NCBI RefSeq assembly: GCF_003660455.1 | Contig: NZ_QZVR01000003.1 | Span: 1 to 64,000, forward strand | Direction of reading: 5' to 3' | DNA length: 64,000 nucleotides | From: Nocardioides ferulae | Lineage (GTDB): Bacteria; Actinomycetota; Actinomycetes; Propionibacteriales; Nocardioidaceae | Part shown: one piece after another, positions 1 to 7,909 of the stretch | How the letters are laid out: every line of letters starts with the position of its first letter | Position numbering within the stretch: position 1 is the stretch's first letter | Made by a program: the position numbers and the translations under genes | Notes under the pieces: generated by a model | The model's input: only the letters and a program-made list of their open reading frames with translations | Told to the model about the DNA's origin: nothing | The model's database searches: none

Positions 1-148
1 TACGTTGGAGGCACGCGCTCACTCAGGTCCGTCGTACACCACTCTGCTGGACTCCACTGCCGCGGGTCTTGACCGGGTGAGGGCCAGCGGTTGAGCATGT
101 GTGCTCGTTCGGGTGACTCGGCGCCCGGCGTTCTCTCGGGGGTGAAGC

Positions 149-805
149 ATGATCTTGTATCGACGGCTGCTGCATGTGCTGCTGGGCGCGGGTGTCGCGC
201 TCGCGGTGATGATGGGGACGTGGTCGGCGCCGCCGGAGGTGACGGACGTGGAGCCGGTGAATTGCGTGGACCGGATGTGGCGCGACGAGCCGGGCATCCG
301 CGCGGAGATCTCGCTGGTGTGTCTGGGTGGACGATCTTCGGGGACGAGCATCGGCACCGCGGGGACGGCCACGGCGACGAGCACCGTGTCGGTGTGGGAC
401 CGGATCTACGGCCTGCGCGTCAAGGCGACGACGGTGAAGGTGAAGGCCGCGCCGATGCCGAAGATCGCGAAGGTAGCGAAGAAGGAGAAGGTGCCGTGGC
501 CGAGCAAGGACGCCAAGCGTGCCTCGGACATGGACCAGTACCGGGTGTATCAGTTGTACGTAAGCGTTCCGGGCAAGGGGTCGCGGCTGTACAAGTACGG
601 GATCACCAAGAGGGGCGCGGCCCGGCCGAAGCGGCAGTTGAAGAAGTGCAAGAAGGAAATGGGGCTGGGTATCGACTGCGACTACGCGTGGGTGCGCAAA
701 GACATCGACGGCTGGTATAACGCGCGGAAGGTCGAGGCCGCGCACACGACCAAGTACAAGTTGCGGTTCAAGGATTGCCCGACCGGGATGCCGACGTGCA
801 TGTGA
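149..805 (+). CDS. Membrane-anchored or secreted protein with GIY-YIG/URI-like C-terminal motif
   Basis: 218 aa. Residues about 5-24 are a hydrophobic segment after two arginines, so the protein is exported or anchored. A Ser/Thr/Ala-rich stretch and a Lys/Pro-rich linker follow. The last 85 residues hold VYQLYV, then LYKYGITKRGA with RPKRQL, and later NARKVEAAHTTKY. This spacing resembles the GIY-YIG fold, in which Y-hydrophobic and YGI strands are followed by an Arg and a Glu; YGIT would be the YIG position and E in KVEA the metal ligand. Similar YKYGI modules occur in URI-type polymorphic toxins. The ATG at 149 follows a GGGGGTG-containing leader. The stop overlaps the next start (TGATG at 803-807), so the two are translationally coupled. 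The nuclease reading is inference; export and coupling are seen directly. Confidence 0.6.
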   Translation: MILYRRLLHVLLGAGVALAVMMGTWSAPPEVTDVEPVNCVDRMWRDEPGIRAEISLVCLGGRSSGTSIGTAGTATATSTVSVWDRIYGLRVKATTVKVKAAPMPKIAKVAKKEKVPWPSKDAKRASDMDQYRVYQLYVSVPGKGSRLYKYGITKRGAARPKRQLKKCKKEMGLGIDCDYAWVRKDIDGWYNARKVEAAHTTKYKLRFKDCPTGMPTCM

Positions 806-1143
806 TGTTGTCTGGAGCGAGTGCCGTGTGGTTGGCCGACGATGCGCCGTCGCACGGGTCGGCGACACTGCACCGGTCGTGGGCGGACCTGATGGCTGAC
901 CCGGCGTGGGCGGCATGGGCGACCGAGCACGTCGACCGCGAGCGGTACGACTTCGTCATCTACTTCGAAGACCGCGAGAAGCCGCGCATCGTGATCCGCG
1001 GCGACACCGCGTCCTACTACGTGCCCGCGCACACGCTCGCGAAGATGCCGCGCCCGCTGCGCATCCAGGGGCGCGAGTTGTTCTACCAGTTGTACAAGCG
1101 GTGGGCGGAGAAGAAGGGACTCCCGGCGCCGCCGGAAGTGTGA
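805..1143 (+). CDS. Hypothetical protein coupled to the GIY-YIG-like gene
   Basis: 112 aa, soluble, no signal peptide or membrane segment, and no family I recognise. It is acidic and aromatic in the middle (RYDFVIYFEDREKPRIVIRG) and ends in a basic helix (FYQLYKRWAEKKG). I chose the ATG at 805 because it shares its A with the upstream TGA stop, a classic coupled arrangement; a TTG at 775 in the same frame would overlap the upstream gene by 31 nt. By position it could be a partner or immunity factor for the upstream product, but nothing in its sequence proves that. Confidence 0.55.
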   Translation: MLSGASAVWLADDAPSHGSATLHRSWADLMADPAWAAWATEHVDRERYDFVIYFEDREKPRIVIRGDTASYYVPAHTLAKMPRPLRIQGRELFYQLYKRWAEKKGLPAPPEV

Positions 1144-1156
1144 GCGTGGGAGCGAG

Positions 1157-1279
1157 ATGAGTGACAGCACGCGGTGGTCATGGCGCAGCAACCCTGGACG
1201 GTTCGTCGCGCTCTTGGTCGTCGTCACGATCGTCGGGATCGTGCTCGGCTACGTCGGCGGCCAGTGGACGTCGTCGTAG
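1157..1279 (+). CDS. Small membrane protein, 40 aa
   Basis: A short gene of 40 codons. It begins with a polar stretch (MSDSTRWSWRSNPG) and continues with a single hydrophobic helix, FVALLVVVTIVGIVLGYVGG, ending QWTSS. A purine-rich GGGAGCGAG leader lies just before the ATG. It starts 13 nt after the previous stop and the next gene starts about 20 nt after its TAG, so it sits inside a tight four-gene cassette. Third positions are almost all G or C, as expected of a real gene here. Function unknown; topology suggests an N-in, single-pass protein. Confidence 0.6.
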   Translation: MSDSTRWSWRSNPGRFVALLVVVTIVGIVLGYVGGQWTSS

Positions 1280-1298
1280 GGACGGTACGGGCGTGGGC

Positions 1299-1637
1299 GT
1301 GAGCGTCGGCGAGGTCGGGGTCGACCGGCCGCGCACCGGGTCGCATCTGCCGGTGATCGTCGCGGCGGTCGTCGGGCTGCTGCTCGGCGTCGCCGGAACC
1401 GCGCTGACGACGGTCGCCGTTGCCGACGACGAGAGCGTCGACGTGACCGGGACGATCTCGGTCGTCAACGCCGACGGTGACCAGGTTGCGTTCGTGCCCG
1501 ACGACGCGTCGCTACTTGACGACGACGACACGATCACGGGGAACCTGGTCAACCGCACCGACGCACCGATCGAAGACGGTCAGATCTTCACCGGCGTCTG
1601 GTTGCCCGACGAAGGCGTCCTCATCGTCACCGACTGA
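1299..1637 (+). CDS. Single-pass membrane protein with acidic outer domain
   Basis: About 112 aa from a GTG at 1299 (another in-frame GTG at 1293 is equally possible). A short cytoplasmic tail is followed by one hydrophobic helix (LPVIVAAVVGLLLGVAGTA) and a roughly 75-residue acidic domain with beta-strand character (SVDVTGTISVVN, FVPDDASLLDDDD). It ends EGVLIVTD. The domain is unknown to me. It is the fourth member of the 149-1637 cassette and probably exposes its acidic part outside the cell. Confidence 0.5.
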   Translation: MSVGEVGVDRPRTGSHLPVIVAAVVGLLLGVAGTALTTVAVADDESVDVTGTISVVNADGDQVAFVPDDASLLDDDDTITGNLVNRTDAPIEDGQIFTGVWLPDEGVLIVTD

Positions 1638-1738
1638 CGCAGCGCTCGGCGGCGCAGCGCTGGGCGAGGTGCCCGGGGAACACGAAGCCGCCCACCGGAT
1701 GTTCGGCGGGCGGCAGGTGACGGCGGGGTGTGACGAGG

Positions 1739-1972
1739 TCAGGCGGGCTCGGGAAGCAGGTCGGCGGGGCGGGACGGGAACGAGACGACCGCGGCGAGCC
1801 GGTGCGCGTCCAGGTGCGTGACCGCAGACCGGGCGACGACCGCAGTCGACGTCGTGCGACGGGCTGCCAGCGAGATGACGTCCGCGACGCGGCCGGTGTG
1901 GCGAGGCTGCGGAGGAGTGCGGTCGAAAGAGGTGACCTTCCCGGCACGCGAAGGTGGCGGGTCCGGGTTCAT
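1739..1972 (-). CDS. Hypothetical protein
   Basis: 77 aa from the ATG at 1972; a GTG at 1996 would add eight residues. The frame has strong GC bias at third codon positions over its length, which favours real coding on the minus strand over the overlapping plus-strand frames. The product is basic with many Pro and Arg residues at the start and contains a repeated VVxxSxVT-like pattern (STAVVARSAVTHLDAHRLAAVV). No signal peptide and no family recognised. No clear Shine-Dalgarno sequence, so the start is uncertain. Confidence 0.4.
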   Translation of the reverse strand: MNPDPPPSRAGKVTSFDRTPPQPRHTGRVADVISLAARRTTSTAVVARSAVTHLDAHRLAAVVSFPSRPADLLPEPA

Positions 1973-2211
1973 GGTTTGCCGTGCCGAGCTCGACACCTCA
2001 CTCGCCGGCGCTCAGCGGGCTGAGCGAACCCCGCTAGGCGTCGGGCATGTCTCGCGGACTCGCCGGCCGGGCGGCAATGACCACCTGCGGACGGCGGACC
2101 GGGACCAACGACGGAACACTCACTCGCGTTCGGCGACCGGATCTCCTGCGTAGTCCTGGCCGACCTCGCCCATGAAACCTGCCCCCGGCAAACTCAAAGC
2201 CTCGCGTCTGG

Positions 2212-2529
2212 TCAGGCAGTCATCCAATCGAGGAGAGCATCACGTTGAACGGCGGACTCGATCTCAGCCGCGATCACGCGGAGCACCTCAATCGCCTCCA
2301 ATGGGGTAATGCCCATGACGGCTGTGTCGAATATGACGGTGCCATCGGCAGTTGCGCCAGACCGAATCTGGATCGACGGCAGCGCGTCCCCTGAGGTCGT
2401 ATTGGCGAAGTCGTCGACAGCGAAGCGCACTCGGACAGAGACGGGGGGCGTCCACCGGCCAACTGACTGATCGGTGGCCGCGCGGAAGTCTTGCTCACGC
2501 CAAGGTCGAGGACTCTGATTCGTGGTCAT
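2212..2529 (-). CDS. Hypothetical protein
   Basis: 105 aa from the ATG at 2529 (MTTNQSPRPWREQDF). The N-terminal third is polar; the middle has beta-strand character (VSVRVRFAVDDF, LPSIQIRSGA, GTVIFDTAVMG) and the end is helical (ITPLEAIEVLRVIAAEIESAV, LLDWMTA). It is soluble and acidic. Base composition is lower in GC than the chromosomal genes of this window, consistent with accessory DNA. I recognise no family. A longer version starting at 2565 is possible but would add an arginine/proline-rich tail of doubtful coding quality. Confidence 0.5.
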   Translation of the reverse strand: MTTNQSPRPWREQDFRAATDQSVGRWTPPVSVRVRFAVDDFANTTSGDALPSIQIRSGATADGTVIFDTAVMGITPLEAIEVLRVIAAEIESAVQRDALLDWMTA

Positions 2530-2744
2530 GGGGCGACCGTGTGCGGCCGGTCGTTGTTGTCGCACCGGGCCCTGGAGACGAAGCCGTGGAGAGGGGCCAC
2601 CGGAGGCCGATCACAGTTGACCCTCAGGGACCTCGCCAGCGCCTTTTCCGCGGCGCATGGAGCGCCGATCGACCTTGGCCCAAGCCACCCGGCCTCGCCG
2701 ACGGCTGCCGGGGCTTATGGCACGGGCCGGGGACAGTCGAGCGT

Positions 2745-2824
2745 GGCGGCCTAGACGGGTGGGGCGGCGGGTGCGTGGTGGTGCGTCATCGGGGGCGCCG
2801 CGCACACAGGTGGGGCATGAAGAA
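2745..2824 (+). repeat. 80-bp direct repeat, copy 1
   Basis: This segment matches 8546-8624 almost base for base at both ends: the first 17 bases are identical, and so are the last 44 apart from one extra G. The middle 20 bases differ at several positions. The conserved right part can fold through GTGCG and CGCAC arms around a GC-rich loop. Both copies lie in the accessory part of the window, 5.8 kb apart in the same orientation. Copy 1 is not next to a confident gene end. Role unknown. Confidence 0.8.
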
Positions 2825-3024
2825 CTCCTCTGGGAACGGCCCCGATCGGGTGCCGACTGGATGCCCCGTTGAGTGGATCGTCGATCCGCTCCGGAACGCC
2901 TCGGGAGACGCGTCGTAACCGGTCCGTGAGGCCCGCCGAAGACCCGACGGATCCTCACGGCTCCCGCGACAACTCAACAGCGGACAACGGGCACCTCTCT
3001 GTCCTCAGGACCGGGTCTGAGCAG
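2825..3024. other. Noncoding interval
   Basis: Together with 2530-2744 this stretch holds no coding frame I can support. Open frames here have poor third-position bias and no relatives I know. The only structures seen are the 80-bp repeat at 2745-2824 and the hairpin at 3025-3061. Confidence 0.5.
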
Positions 3025-3061
3025 CCCGCGAGGGGTCACCGGCTCGGCAGCCCCTCGCGGG
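3025..3061 (-). terminator. Strong hairpin after the 3078-4529 gene
   Basis: A perfect 11-bp stem (CCCGCGAGGGG paired with CCCCTCGCGGG) around a 15-nt loop, placed 16 nt beyond the stop codon of the minus-strand gene ending at 3078. No T run follows, which is usual for high-GC actinobacterial terminators. Confidence 0.75.
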
Positions 3062-3077
3062 AGTGAGAGCGGCAGGC

Positions 3078-4529
3078 TCAGCGAGCCATGGCGCGGATCT
3101 TCTTCAGCGCCTTCCTGGTCGCCTTCGCCTTCGCCTTGGTATACGCCGAGGCAGGGACGCGGACCCGCTCAGCGATCCGCTCGGCCTTGTGGAGCGCCAG
3201 GCTCGCCGCATAGCCCTGAGCAGCGGACACCATCGCGTCATGGCCGAGCCGTCGCTCCTCTTCGACCTGTCGCTGAGCCTCGGCGTCGGCGAGGCGCTGG
3301 GCCTCCTGCTCCGCGCACCGCCGGGCCTCGGACATGGTGGGCTTGGAGCACTGGGCGCTCCACGTGACGGAAGCCAGGTACTGGGCGCCGTAATCCTTCT
3401 CGGCCGTAGCGGTGGCCGACACGGTGACCGGGGCCTTCGCGGTCGCGGTGTACCGGGTGCCCCGAATGGTGCGGCGCACGGTCGTCTTGACGGTGTCGCG
3501 CCGCACCGTCGCGGTCCGGGTGGCGGTGGCGAGCACCTGGTCGCGAACCTTGGCCTTGCCGAGCGCGCTCGCGTGGACGGTCGCCATACCGGGGATCGGG
3601 TCGGCGAACGGCTCACCGTTGGGCGGGAAGAAGCCACCCTCGGGGTGGTTCTGGCCCTTGATCCAGGAGTAGAACTGGTAGTCACAGTACGGCAGGGAGG
3701 TCGTGGGCGAGCGCCGCAGGTCCTCCCAGGGCGCGCATCGCCCGGCCCAGCGGTCTCCGTAGTCCTTCAGGAGCGCCGGGGTCTGGGTTTGCGGGGCCGG
3801 GGCGGTGGCGGGGTCCAGGTACTTGTCGGTGCAGCCGCTGGCCGACCAGGTGGAGCCGGTCCAGGTCGGCTCGTAGCCGGTGGCCTTGCTGCCGCGACTC
3901 GCGTTCGCTGCCACGCATGCTTCCTTGGCGACCGCGTAGCCGGGTCGCTGCGCCTCCAGGGCGGTGCGGTTCGGCAGGCACGTCCAGGTGTCGAGGTGCT
4001 GGTTCCAGCCGACCACCTCGGTCGAGGTGGTGCACCAGGCTCCGAAGTTGACGCGCCGCCACTCCATCGACCGCACCGGGTTGTCGAGCATGATGTTCTC
4101 GATCCGAACCACGGCGCGAGCGGCCCAGGCGCCGTTCGCGGTCGCGCCTTGGTCGGCCCAACGCAGGAACCGCTCGTCCACCTTCTCGTGCACCGGCAGC
4201 GTCTCGGTGGCGGGCAGGTCGTCGACCTGATCGGCCCAGAAGTCGAGGTCGGCCAGATGCAGGTAGCCGTACGCCGGGCCGCCAGCGGCCGGGGCCGTCC
4301 AGTACGGGTCCGAGGCATCGACGACCGGCGCGGTCCGCGCGTACCCGTCGGGGTTGAGGTCGCCCCAGTACGGGTCCTGCTCGACCACCATCGTCGGGGG
4401 CAGGTCAGCAGTCGCGGAGGCGGCCGGAACGGTAGCGAGGGCGGCGACGCCGACGGCGATGGTGGCGGCGAGGCTGAGGGCGCGGGAGACGGCCAGTAGT
4501 GTGACCGGGCTCGTGGTCGTGGTGGTCAT
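3078..4529 (-). CDS. Large secreted protein of unknown function
   Basis: 483 aa. The ATG at 4529 has an ideal AAGGAG six bases upstream. A Sec-type signal peptide covers about residues 1-40 (hydrophobic core after MTTTTTSPVTLLAVSRALS, cleavage near ASA). The mature part begins with Asp/Trp/Tyr-rich sequence (DPYWGDLNPDGYAR, ASDPYWTAPA), has several Cys (EACVAAN, SASGCTDKY, AGRCAPWEDL, YCDYQFYSW) likely to form disulfides, then a Thr/Ala/Arg beta-rich stretch near residues 340-390, and ends with a charged helical region (EAQRLADAEAQRQVEEER) and a Lys/Ala-rich tail. No catalytic motif recognised. A monocistronic unit with its own terminator. It may be an extracellular or wall-associated protein carried by the element. 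Confidence 0.7.
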   Translation of the reverse strand: MTTTTTSPVTLLAVSRALSLAATIAVGVAALATVPAASATADLPPTMVVEQDPYWGDLNPDGYARTAPVVDASDPYWTAPAAGGPAYGYLHLADLDFWADQVDDLPATETLPVHEKVDERFLRWADQGATANGAWAARAVVRIENIMLDNPVRSMEWRRVNFGAWCTTSTEVVGWNQHLDTWTCLPNRTALEAQRPGYAVAKEACVAANASRGSKATGYEPTWTGSTWSASGCTDKYLDPATAPAPQTQTPALLKDYGDRWAGRCAPWEDLRRSPTTSLPYCDYQFYSWIKGQNHPEGGFFPPNGEPFADPIPGMATVHASALGKAKVRDQVLATATRTATVRRDTVKTTVRRTIRGTRYTATAKAPVTVSATATAEKDYGAQYLASVTWSAQCSKPTMSEARRCAEQEAQRLADAEAQRQVEEERRLGHDAMVSAAQGYAASLALHKAERIAERVRVPASAYTKAKAKATRKALKKIRAMAR

Positions 4530-4571
4530 CGTGTGCTCCTTGCTCAGACCCGTCTGGTTCGGACGCCACAC

Positions 4572-4940
4572 TGCTGCCCCGTGGCCGGCGTCACCACGCT
4601 ATGCAACCGGCGTCGTCAGCGCCCGCCGTTCGCGCTAGCCGTGAGCCACGACGCACTCAAGCCCATCGGGCGATCGCCGAACCACGCGCCCACGCGGTCC
4701 AGGACTCACTCGACCCACCCGGCAGGCGAGTGTGCCACCGGAGCATTGGTTGCGCGTCAGACACACGTTCGCTCGGAATCTCGACCTGCCTAGGCCCGCG
4801 TGCGCGGCCAACCCCCGACCTGCGCCCGGACGCGAACCCACCTTTGCATCCGGCGATGCGAGGCACCCGAACTCGTGTCGCCGTCGACTGGGCTGCTGTC
4901 CGCGGCTTCCTGAAGAGGCAGACAGGGGGGACCTGAGACC
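4572..4940. other. Noncoding upstream flank
   Basis: About 370 bases upstream of the secreted-protein gene with no frame I would call. It should carry the promoter of the minus-strand gene starting at 4529, but I see no clear consensus. Confidence 0.4.
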
Positions 4941-5347
4941 GGGTTCCAGGCCAAGTCGTTTTCGGGACTTGGCCTGGAACCCACGCTCAAAACCAGGCCA
5001 TCGGCCAAGTTCTGGACCAACTTGGCCAGGAACTTGGCCTGGACCCGAGACGTCGTTTCCCCAGGTCAGAGGCCCTGTAGTAGTAGTAGAAAGAGATGAG
5101 ATGACTTCTTTAGATAGATAGATAGAGAGTCACATGGGACTTCCCCCTATTGATTCCCCCTCCCTCTGATCCCAAATCAATACCCCCTCTCTATACGTGA
5201 CCCTTCTCCCCCACTTGGAGACTGGGCAGATTCGGCCTCGAACCTCGCCGACACCGCCTCTGACCTGCGGAAACGTCGCCCACGGCCAGGCCAAGTTCCC
5301 GGCCAAGTCCCTCAGAATCGGCCAGAAAGGCCCCGAATCGGCCAAGT
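4941..5347. other. Putative origin or segregation region: octamer iterons and AT-rich dyad
   Basis: Eight copies of GGCCAAGT or its complement lie here: 4949, 4967, 5003, 5020, 5032, 5289, 5301 and 5340. The first two are the arms of a perfect 17-bp inverted repeat with an 8-nt loop (4941-4957 with 4966-4982); 5003-5011 and 5019-5027 form a 9-bp one. Between the groups, 5076-5200 is far richer in A and T than its surroundings, with GTAG and TAGA microrepeats (5077-5089, 5111-5128). It also holds a two-tier dyad centred on 5165: TATTGATT/AATCAATA and, outside it, GTCAC/GTGAC. Iterons beside an AT-rich unwinding candidate are typical of plasmid or element origins and of partition sites. No Rep or ParB homologue is recognised nearby, so the role is inferred. 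Confidence 0.5.
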
Positions 5348-5541
5348 AGGGGCCCTCTGAACGGCCGGTTCAGCCGTCCGGACCGCCTTGTCAGCCGGAG
5401 CCCTCGCCGGGAGGAGAGCCTCTGGGCGGCGCCCGTTGCCGTCATGGCCAGGCGGCCGCACCGTCACCTCGCAGGGCCGCCGCAGCACAGGGTCTCTGCA
5501 CGCGCGTGTCACTTCGCGATCGAGCCGCGTACCGACCGGGC

Positions 5542-6795
5542 ATGACGCAGAAGAAGCCCATGACCGAGGCGCAGCTGCGGCAGCAGAAGAACCGCAACGC
5601 AGTCGGTGAGTACCAGGAGAAGACGCAGGGTGTCCCTGGCGCTGGGGCCTTCCTCGCACCTGCTGGTGCCGGAGGGCCGGTGCCGGACGACCCCGCTGGC
5701 CTCGACGACCTGGACGCGCGCGCCGAGCGGCTCGCTGCTCTGACCGCCCAGGGGTACGTGCCTGCGCAGGCGTTGCCGTCGCGGATCGACCCGCGGCGAG
5801 TCGAGCACGTCGCCCAGTGGTGGGAGGAGGAGTTCCTCGCCGCCCCGAACCGTGAGGACGGCTCCGGCGTCCCGGCCTTCCCCGACGACTACACCCCGTC
5901 GCGGCGCCGCGGGCACGCGCACGGCGGCCGGTCCCTGGACGGGAACCGGCGCGGACACCGGATGGGCTACCAGATCGGCGGTGTCGCGTTCCGGATGCCG
6001 TCGAAGACCTCGGTGCGCGCCTACCTCGCCGAGCAGGACCCGGTCGTGACCGTTCCGGTCTCGTGGGAAGACGTCGACGGCAAGACGCGCGCTGGTCACG
6101 TTCTCGTCGAGCGGCTCGGCACCGGCGGGTACCGGGTCACCCCGGTGGAGAAGGACCTCGGCGACGCCGGGATCCGGGTCGCCGAGGCGGTCAACTCCGA
6201 ACTGGAGGGACGTCGCCCGGCGTTCGGCGGGTACGCCAAGACCGGCAACCTGCTCGCCGACGCGAAGGCCCGGATGATGGCCGAGGCGACTGCCCGCGGC
6301 TCCGCGCTCATCCCGGTGCGCTCCACCTGGGTCAAGGGCGTCACCGCGACCCCCGACGGTGGGGTGGCGATCGTGACGAAGAAGCCGACGAAGGCTGGCG
6401 TCGACACGTACTGGCGCGAAGGCACGATCGAGGACTTCCAGGCGATCGTCTCCGCCCAGGCGCCCGGGGCGGTGGCCACGCACCTGCTGCGCAACCACCC
6501 GGCCTTCGACGGCGTCGGCGCGTGCGAGCGGTGCGGCCGGTACCGGTCGGCGAAGGTGCCCCACCACTGCCCGGACACGCTGGCGACACCGAAGGTGCCC
6601 GAGGGCCCGAAGGAGACGAACCTGGCCCAGGGCCGGGTCGCACGCGAGATCGCTCGCCGCAAGCAGGCCCGGGCCGCGCGGGCGAAGGAGCAGATCGCCC
6701 CGATCGTCGCGGCCGCTGCCCAGGCTGCCGCCGCCGCCCAGACGGACACCCAGCGGCCGAACCGTCCGCGGCGCGTACCGCGGCGCCAGACCTGA
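5542..6795 (+). CDS. Element-borne protein with CxxC...HxC zinc-binding motif
   Basis: 417 aa from the ATG at 5542 (MTQKKPMTEAQLRQQK); no strong Shine-Dalgarno sequence. The N-terminus is polar and Gln/Lys-rich. A basic patch (SRRRGHAHGGRSLDGNRRGH) near residue 120 could contact nucleic acid. The middle is a mixed alpha/beta region with a conserved look (KTSVRAYLAEQDPVVTVPVS, GYAKTGNLLADAKARMMAEA). Around residue 330 lies CERCGRYRSAKVPHHC, a CxxC and HHC arrangement fitting one zinc ion. The tail is helical, Ala/Gln- and Arg-rich. It is the first gene downstream of the iteron region, so a role in element replication or maintenance is plausible. I do not recognise the family. Confidence 0.6.
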   Translation: MTQKKPMTEAQLRQQKNRNAVGEYQEKTQGVPGAGAFLAPAGAGGPVPDDPAGLDDLDARAERLAALTAQGYVPAQALPSRIDPRRVEHVAQWWEEEFLAAPNREDGSGVPAFPDDYTPSRRRGHAHGGRSLDGNRRGHRMGYQIGGVAFRMPSKTSVRAYLAEQDPVVTVPVSWEDVDGKTRAGHVLVERLGTGGYRVTPVEKDLGDAGIRVAEAVNSELEGRRPAFGGYAKTGNLLADAKARMMAEATARGSALIPVRSTWVKGVTATPDGGVAIVTKKPTKAGVDTYWREGTIEDFQAIVSAQAPGAVATHLLRNHPAFDGVGACERCGRYRSAKVPHHCPDTLATPKVPEGPKETNLAQGRVAREIARRKQARAARAKEQIAPIVAAAAQAAAAAQTDTQRPNRPRRVPRRQT

Positions 6796-6797
6796 CC

Positions 6798-6843
6798 CCT
6801 GCACGGTCGGGGGTGTGCACGCTAGGCACCCCGACCGCGCAGG
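6798..6843 (+). terminator. Hairpin after the zinc-motif gene
   Basis: CCTGC and CGGTCGGGG pair with CCCCGACCG and GCAGG (14 bp with one A/C mismatch) around a 16-nt loop, starting 2 nt after the stop at 6795. Likely an intrinsic terminator or attenuator before the gene at 6915. Confidence 0.65.
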
Positions 6844-6914
6844 GGGCCCGTGCATAGATCCAAGAGACTTCCCCCGACAGCCCGCGAACCGCCCGACGAA
6901 GGACCGAACCGCCC

Positions 6915-7454
6915 ATGGCACGCATCATCCTCACCGAGCCCGTCACGGAGCAGGATTCGCTCGACCCCGCGGGCGACCCGTGGCCGTACGCGGTGCAGCG
7001 CGGCACGACGACGATCCTGAGCGACAGTCTCACCGAGATCCTCGGTGCGCTGATGCCCGAGTACGACGAGATCCCGCGCACCCCGGCCGGAGACGACCAG
7101 GCGCTGGTGTTCCGCTACCAGGCGGCCGTCTCGGCTGCGAACCAGGTGCAGTCCTACTGGTCGGGACGGATGGCCTCCGAGGGCGAGTTCGTGCCGGTCG
7201 AGACCGACGACGACACCCTGCACACCCTCCTCAACGACCGGCTCTACCCGGTCGAGGACGTCGACCGGTGGACTCACCCGGTGCCGCTGATCCTGGTCTC
7301 GATCGACTACGCCCCCTACACCGAGCGGACCCCGCCGCGCGGGAACGTGAAGTGGATCGACCCGCACGACGAGTTGCTGTTCCTCCACGGCCTCGCCGGT
7401 CTCGGCCTGATCGCGTTCATGGTCCACGGCGACGAGACCGAGAACGCCGCCTGA
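6915..7454 (+). CDS. Hypothetical protein
   Basis: 179 aa, acidic and soluble except for a moderately hydrophobic stretch near the C-terminus (LLFLHGLAGLGLIAFMVHGD) that may be a buried helix. A GAAGGA sequence lies about 11 nt before the ATG. The sequence has a globular look, with Trp and Tyr spread evenly (DPWPYAVQRG, VQSYWSGRM, LYPVEDVDRWTHPVPL). I do not recognise the family. It follows the zinc-motif gene after a hairpin and may belong to the same maintenance module of the element. Confidence 0.6.
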   Translation: MARIILTEPVTEQDSLDPAGDPWPYAVQRGTTTILSDSLTEILGALMPEYDEIPRTPAGDDQALVFRYQAAVSAANQVQSYWSGRMASEGEFVPVETDDDTLHTLLNDRLYPVEDVDRWTHPVPLILVSIDYAPYTERTPPRGNVKWIDPHDELLFLHGLAGLGLIAFMVHGDETENAA

Positions 7455-7729
7455 GGTGCGGGCTGCTGCGCTCGCCCCGGCTGCCGCCCTCGCGCTCGGT
7501 GTCGCTGACCTGCGGCGAGAACCCCGACGCGGAGCCGTCTCGGGCCGAGACCTCGCCGAGAGGTGCGTCCGCGTTACCAGGACCACTCGATCCGTCTTGG
7601 AAGCGAGCGCGTCTACCGACCATGAGTTGCAGCCAGGCACGCGTTCGCTCCCGGCCGCACACCTCGCGTGTGGCAACAGTGCGTCAGCGAAACCGTCGGC
7701 GCCGAGTCAACTACTATGGAGACATGGTT

Positions 7730-7909
7730 ATGAAGGCACGGCAGCAGGTCGAGCGCCGCGAGAAGGTCGCTGACGCCGTGCACTCCGGCCGCCTCGAAGG
7801 TCGCGATCCCAGTCCTCAGTTCCTCGCCGACGCGAAGAAGTACGCGGACGGGAAGATCGAGGCTGAAGAGGTCGTAGAGCGCACCCGCAAGCGCTATGGC
7901 CTTGCCTGA
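7730..7909 (+). CDS. VbhA-type antitoxin of the Fic pair
   Basis: 59 aa from the ATG at 7730, chosen because GGAG at 7718-7721 is 8 nt upstream; an ATG at 7724 is too close to it. The helix near residues 15-24 carries SGRLEG, matching the inhibitory motif (S/T)xxxE(G/N) whose Glu blocks ATP gamma-phosphate binding in Fic enzymes. The rest (DPSPQFLADAKKYADGKI, EVVERTRKRYGL) fits the small helical VbhA antitoxin family. The inhibitory motif lies in a separate protein encoded upstream of the toxin, which defines a class I Fic system. The gene overlaps the toxin start by 14 nt. Confidence 0.85.
   Translation: MKARQQVERREKVADAVHSGRLEGRDPSPQFLADAKKYADGKIEAEEVVERTRKRYGLA

Noticed and set aside
23..916. 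297-codon minus-strand frame over the first genes
   Set aside because: His/Arg-rich low-complexity product with poor codon character, antisense to the 149-1143 genes, which have signal and coupling features.
2491..2754. Plus-strand 87-codon frame ending at the first 80-bp repeat
   Set aside because: Tempting because both repeat copies follow a TAG, but it overlaps the minus-strand gene at 2212-2529, has no ribosome site and weak codon bias.
7456..7773. Plus-strand frame right after the 6915-7454 gene
   Set aside because: It begins only 2 nt later but soon turns into Arg/Ser/Ala-rich sequence and runs through the antitoxin gene in another frame. The interval 7455-7717 is treated as noncoding upstream DNA of the Fic operon.
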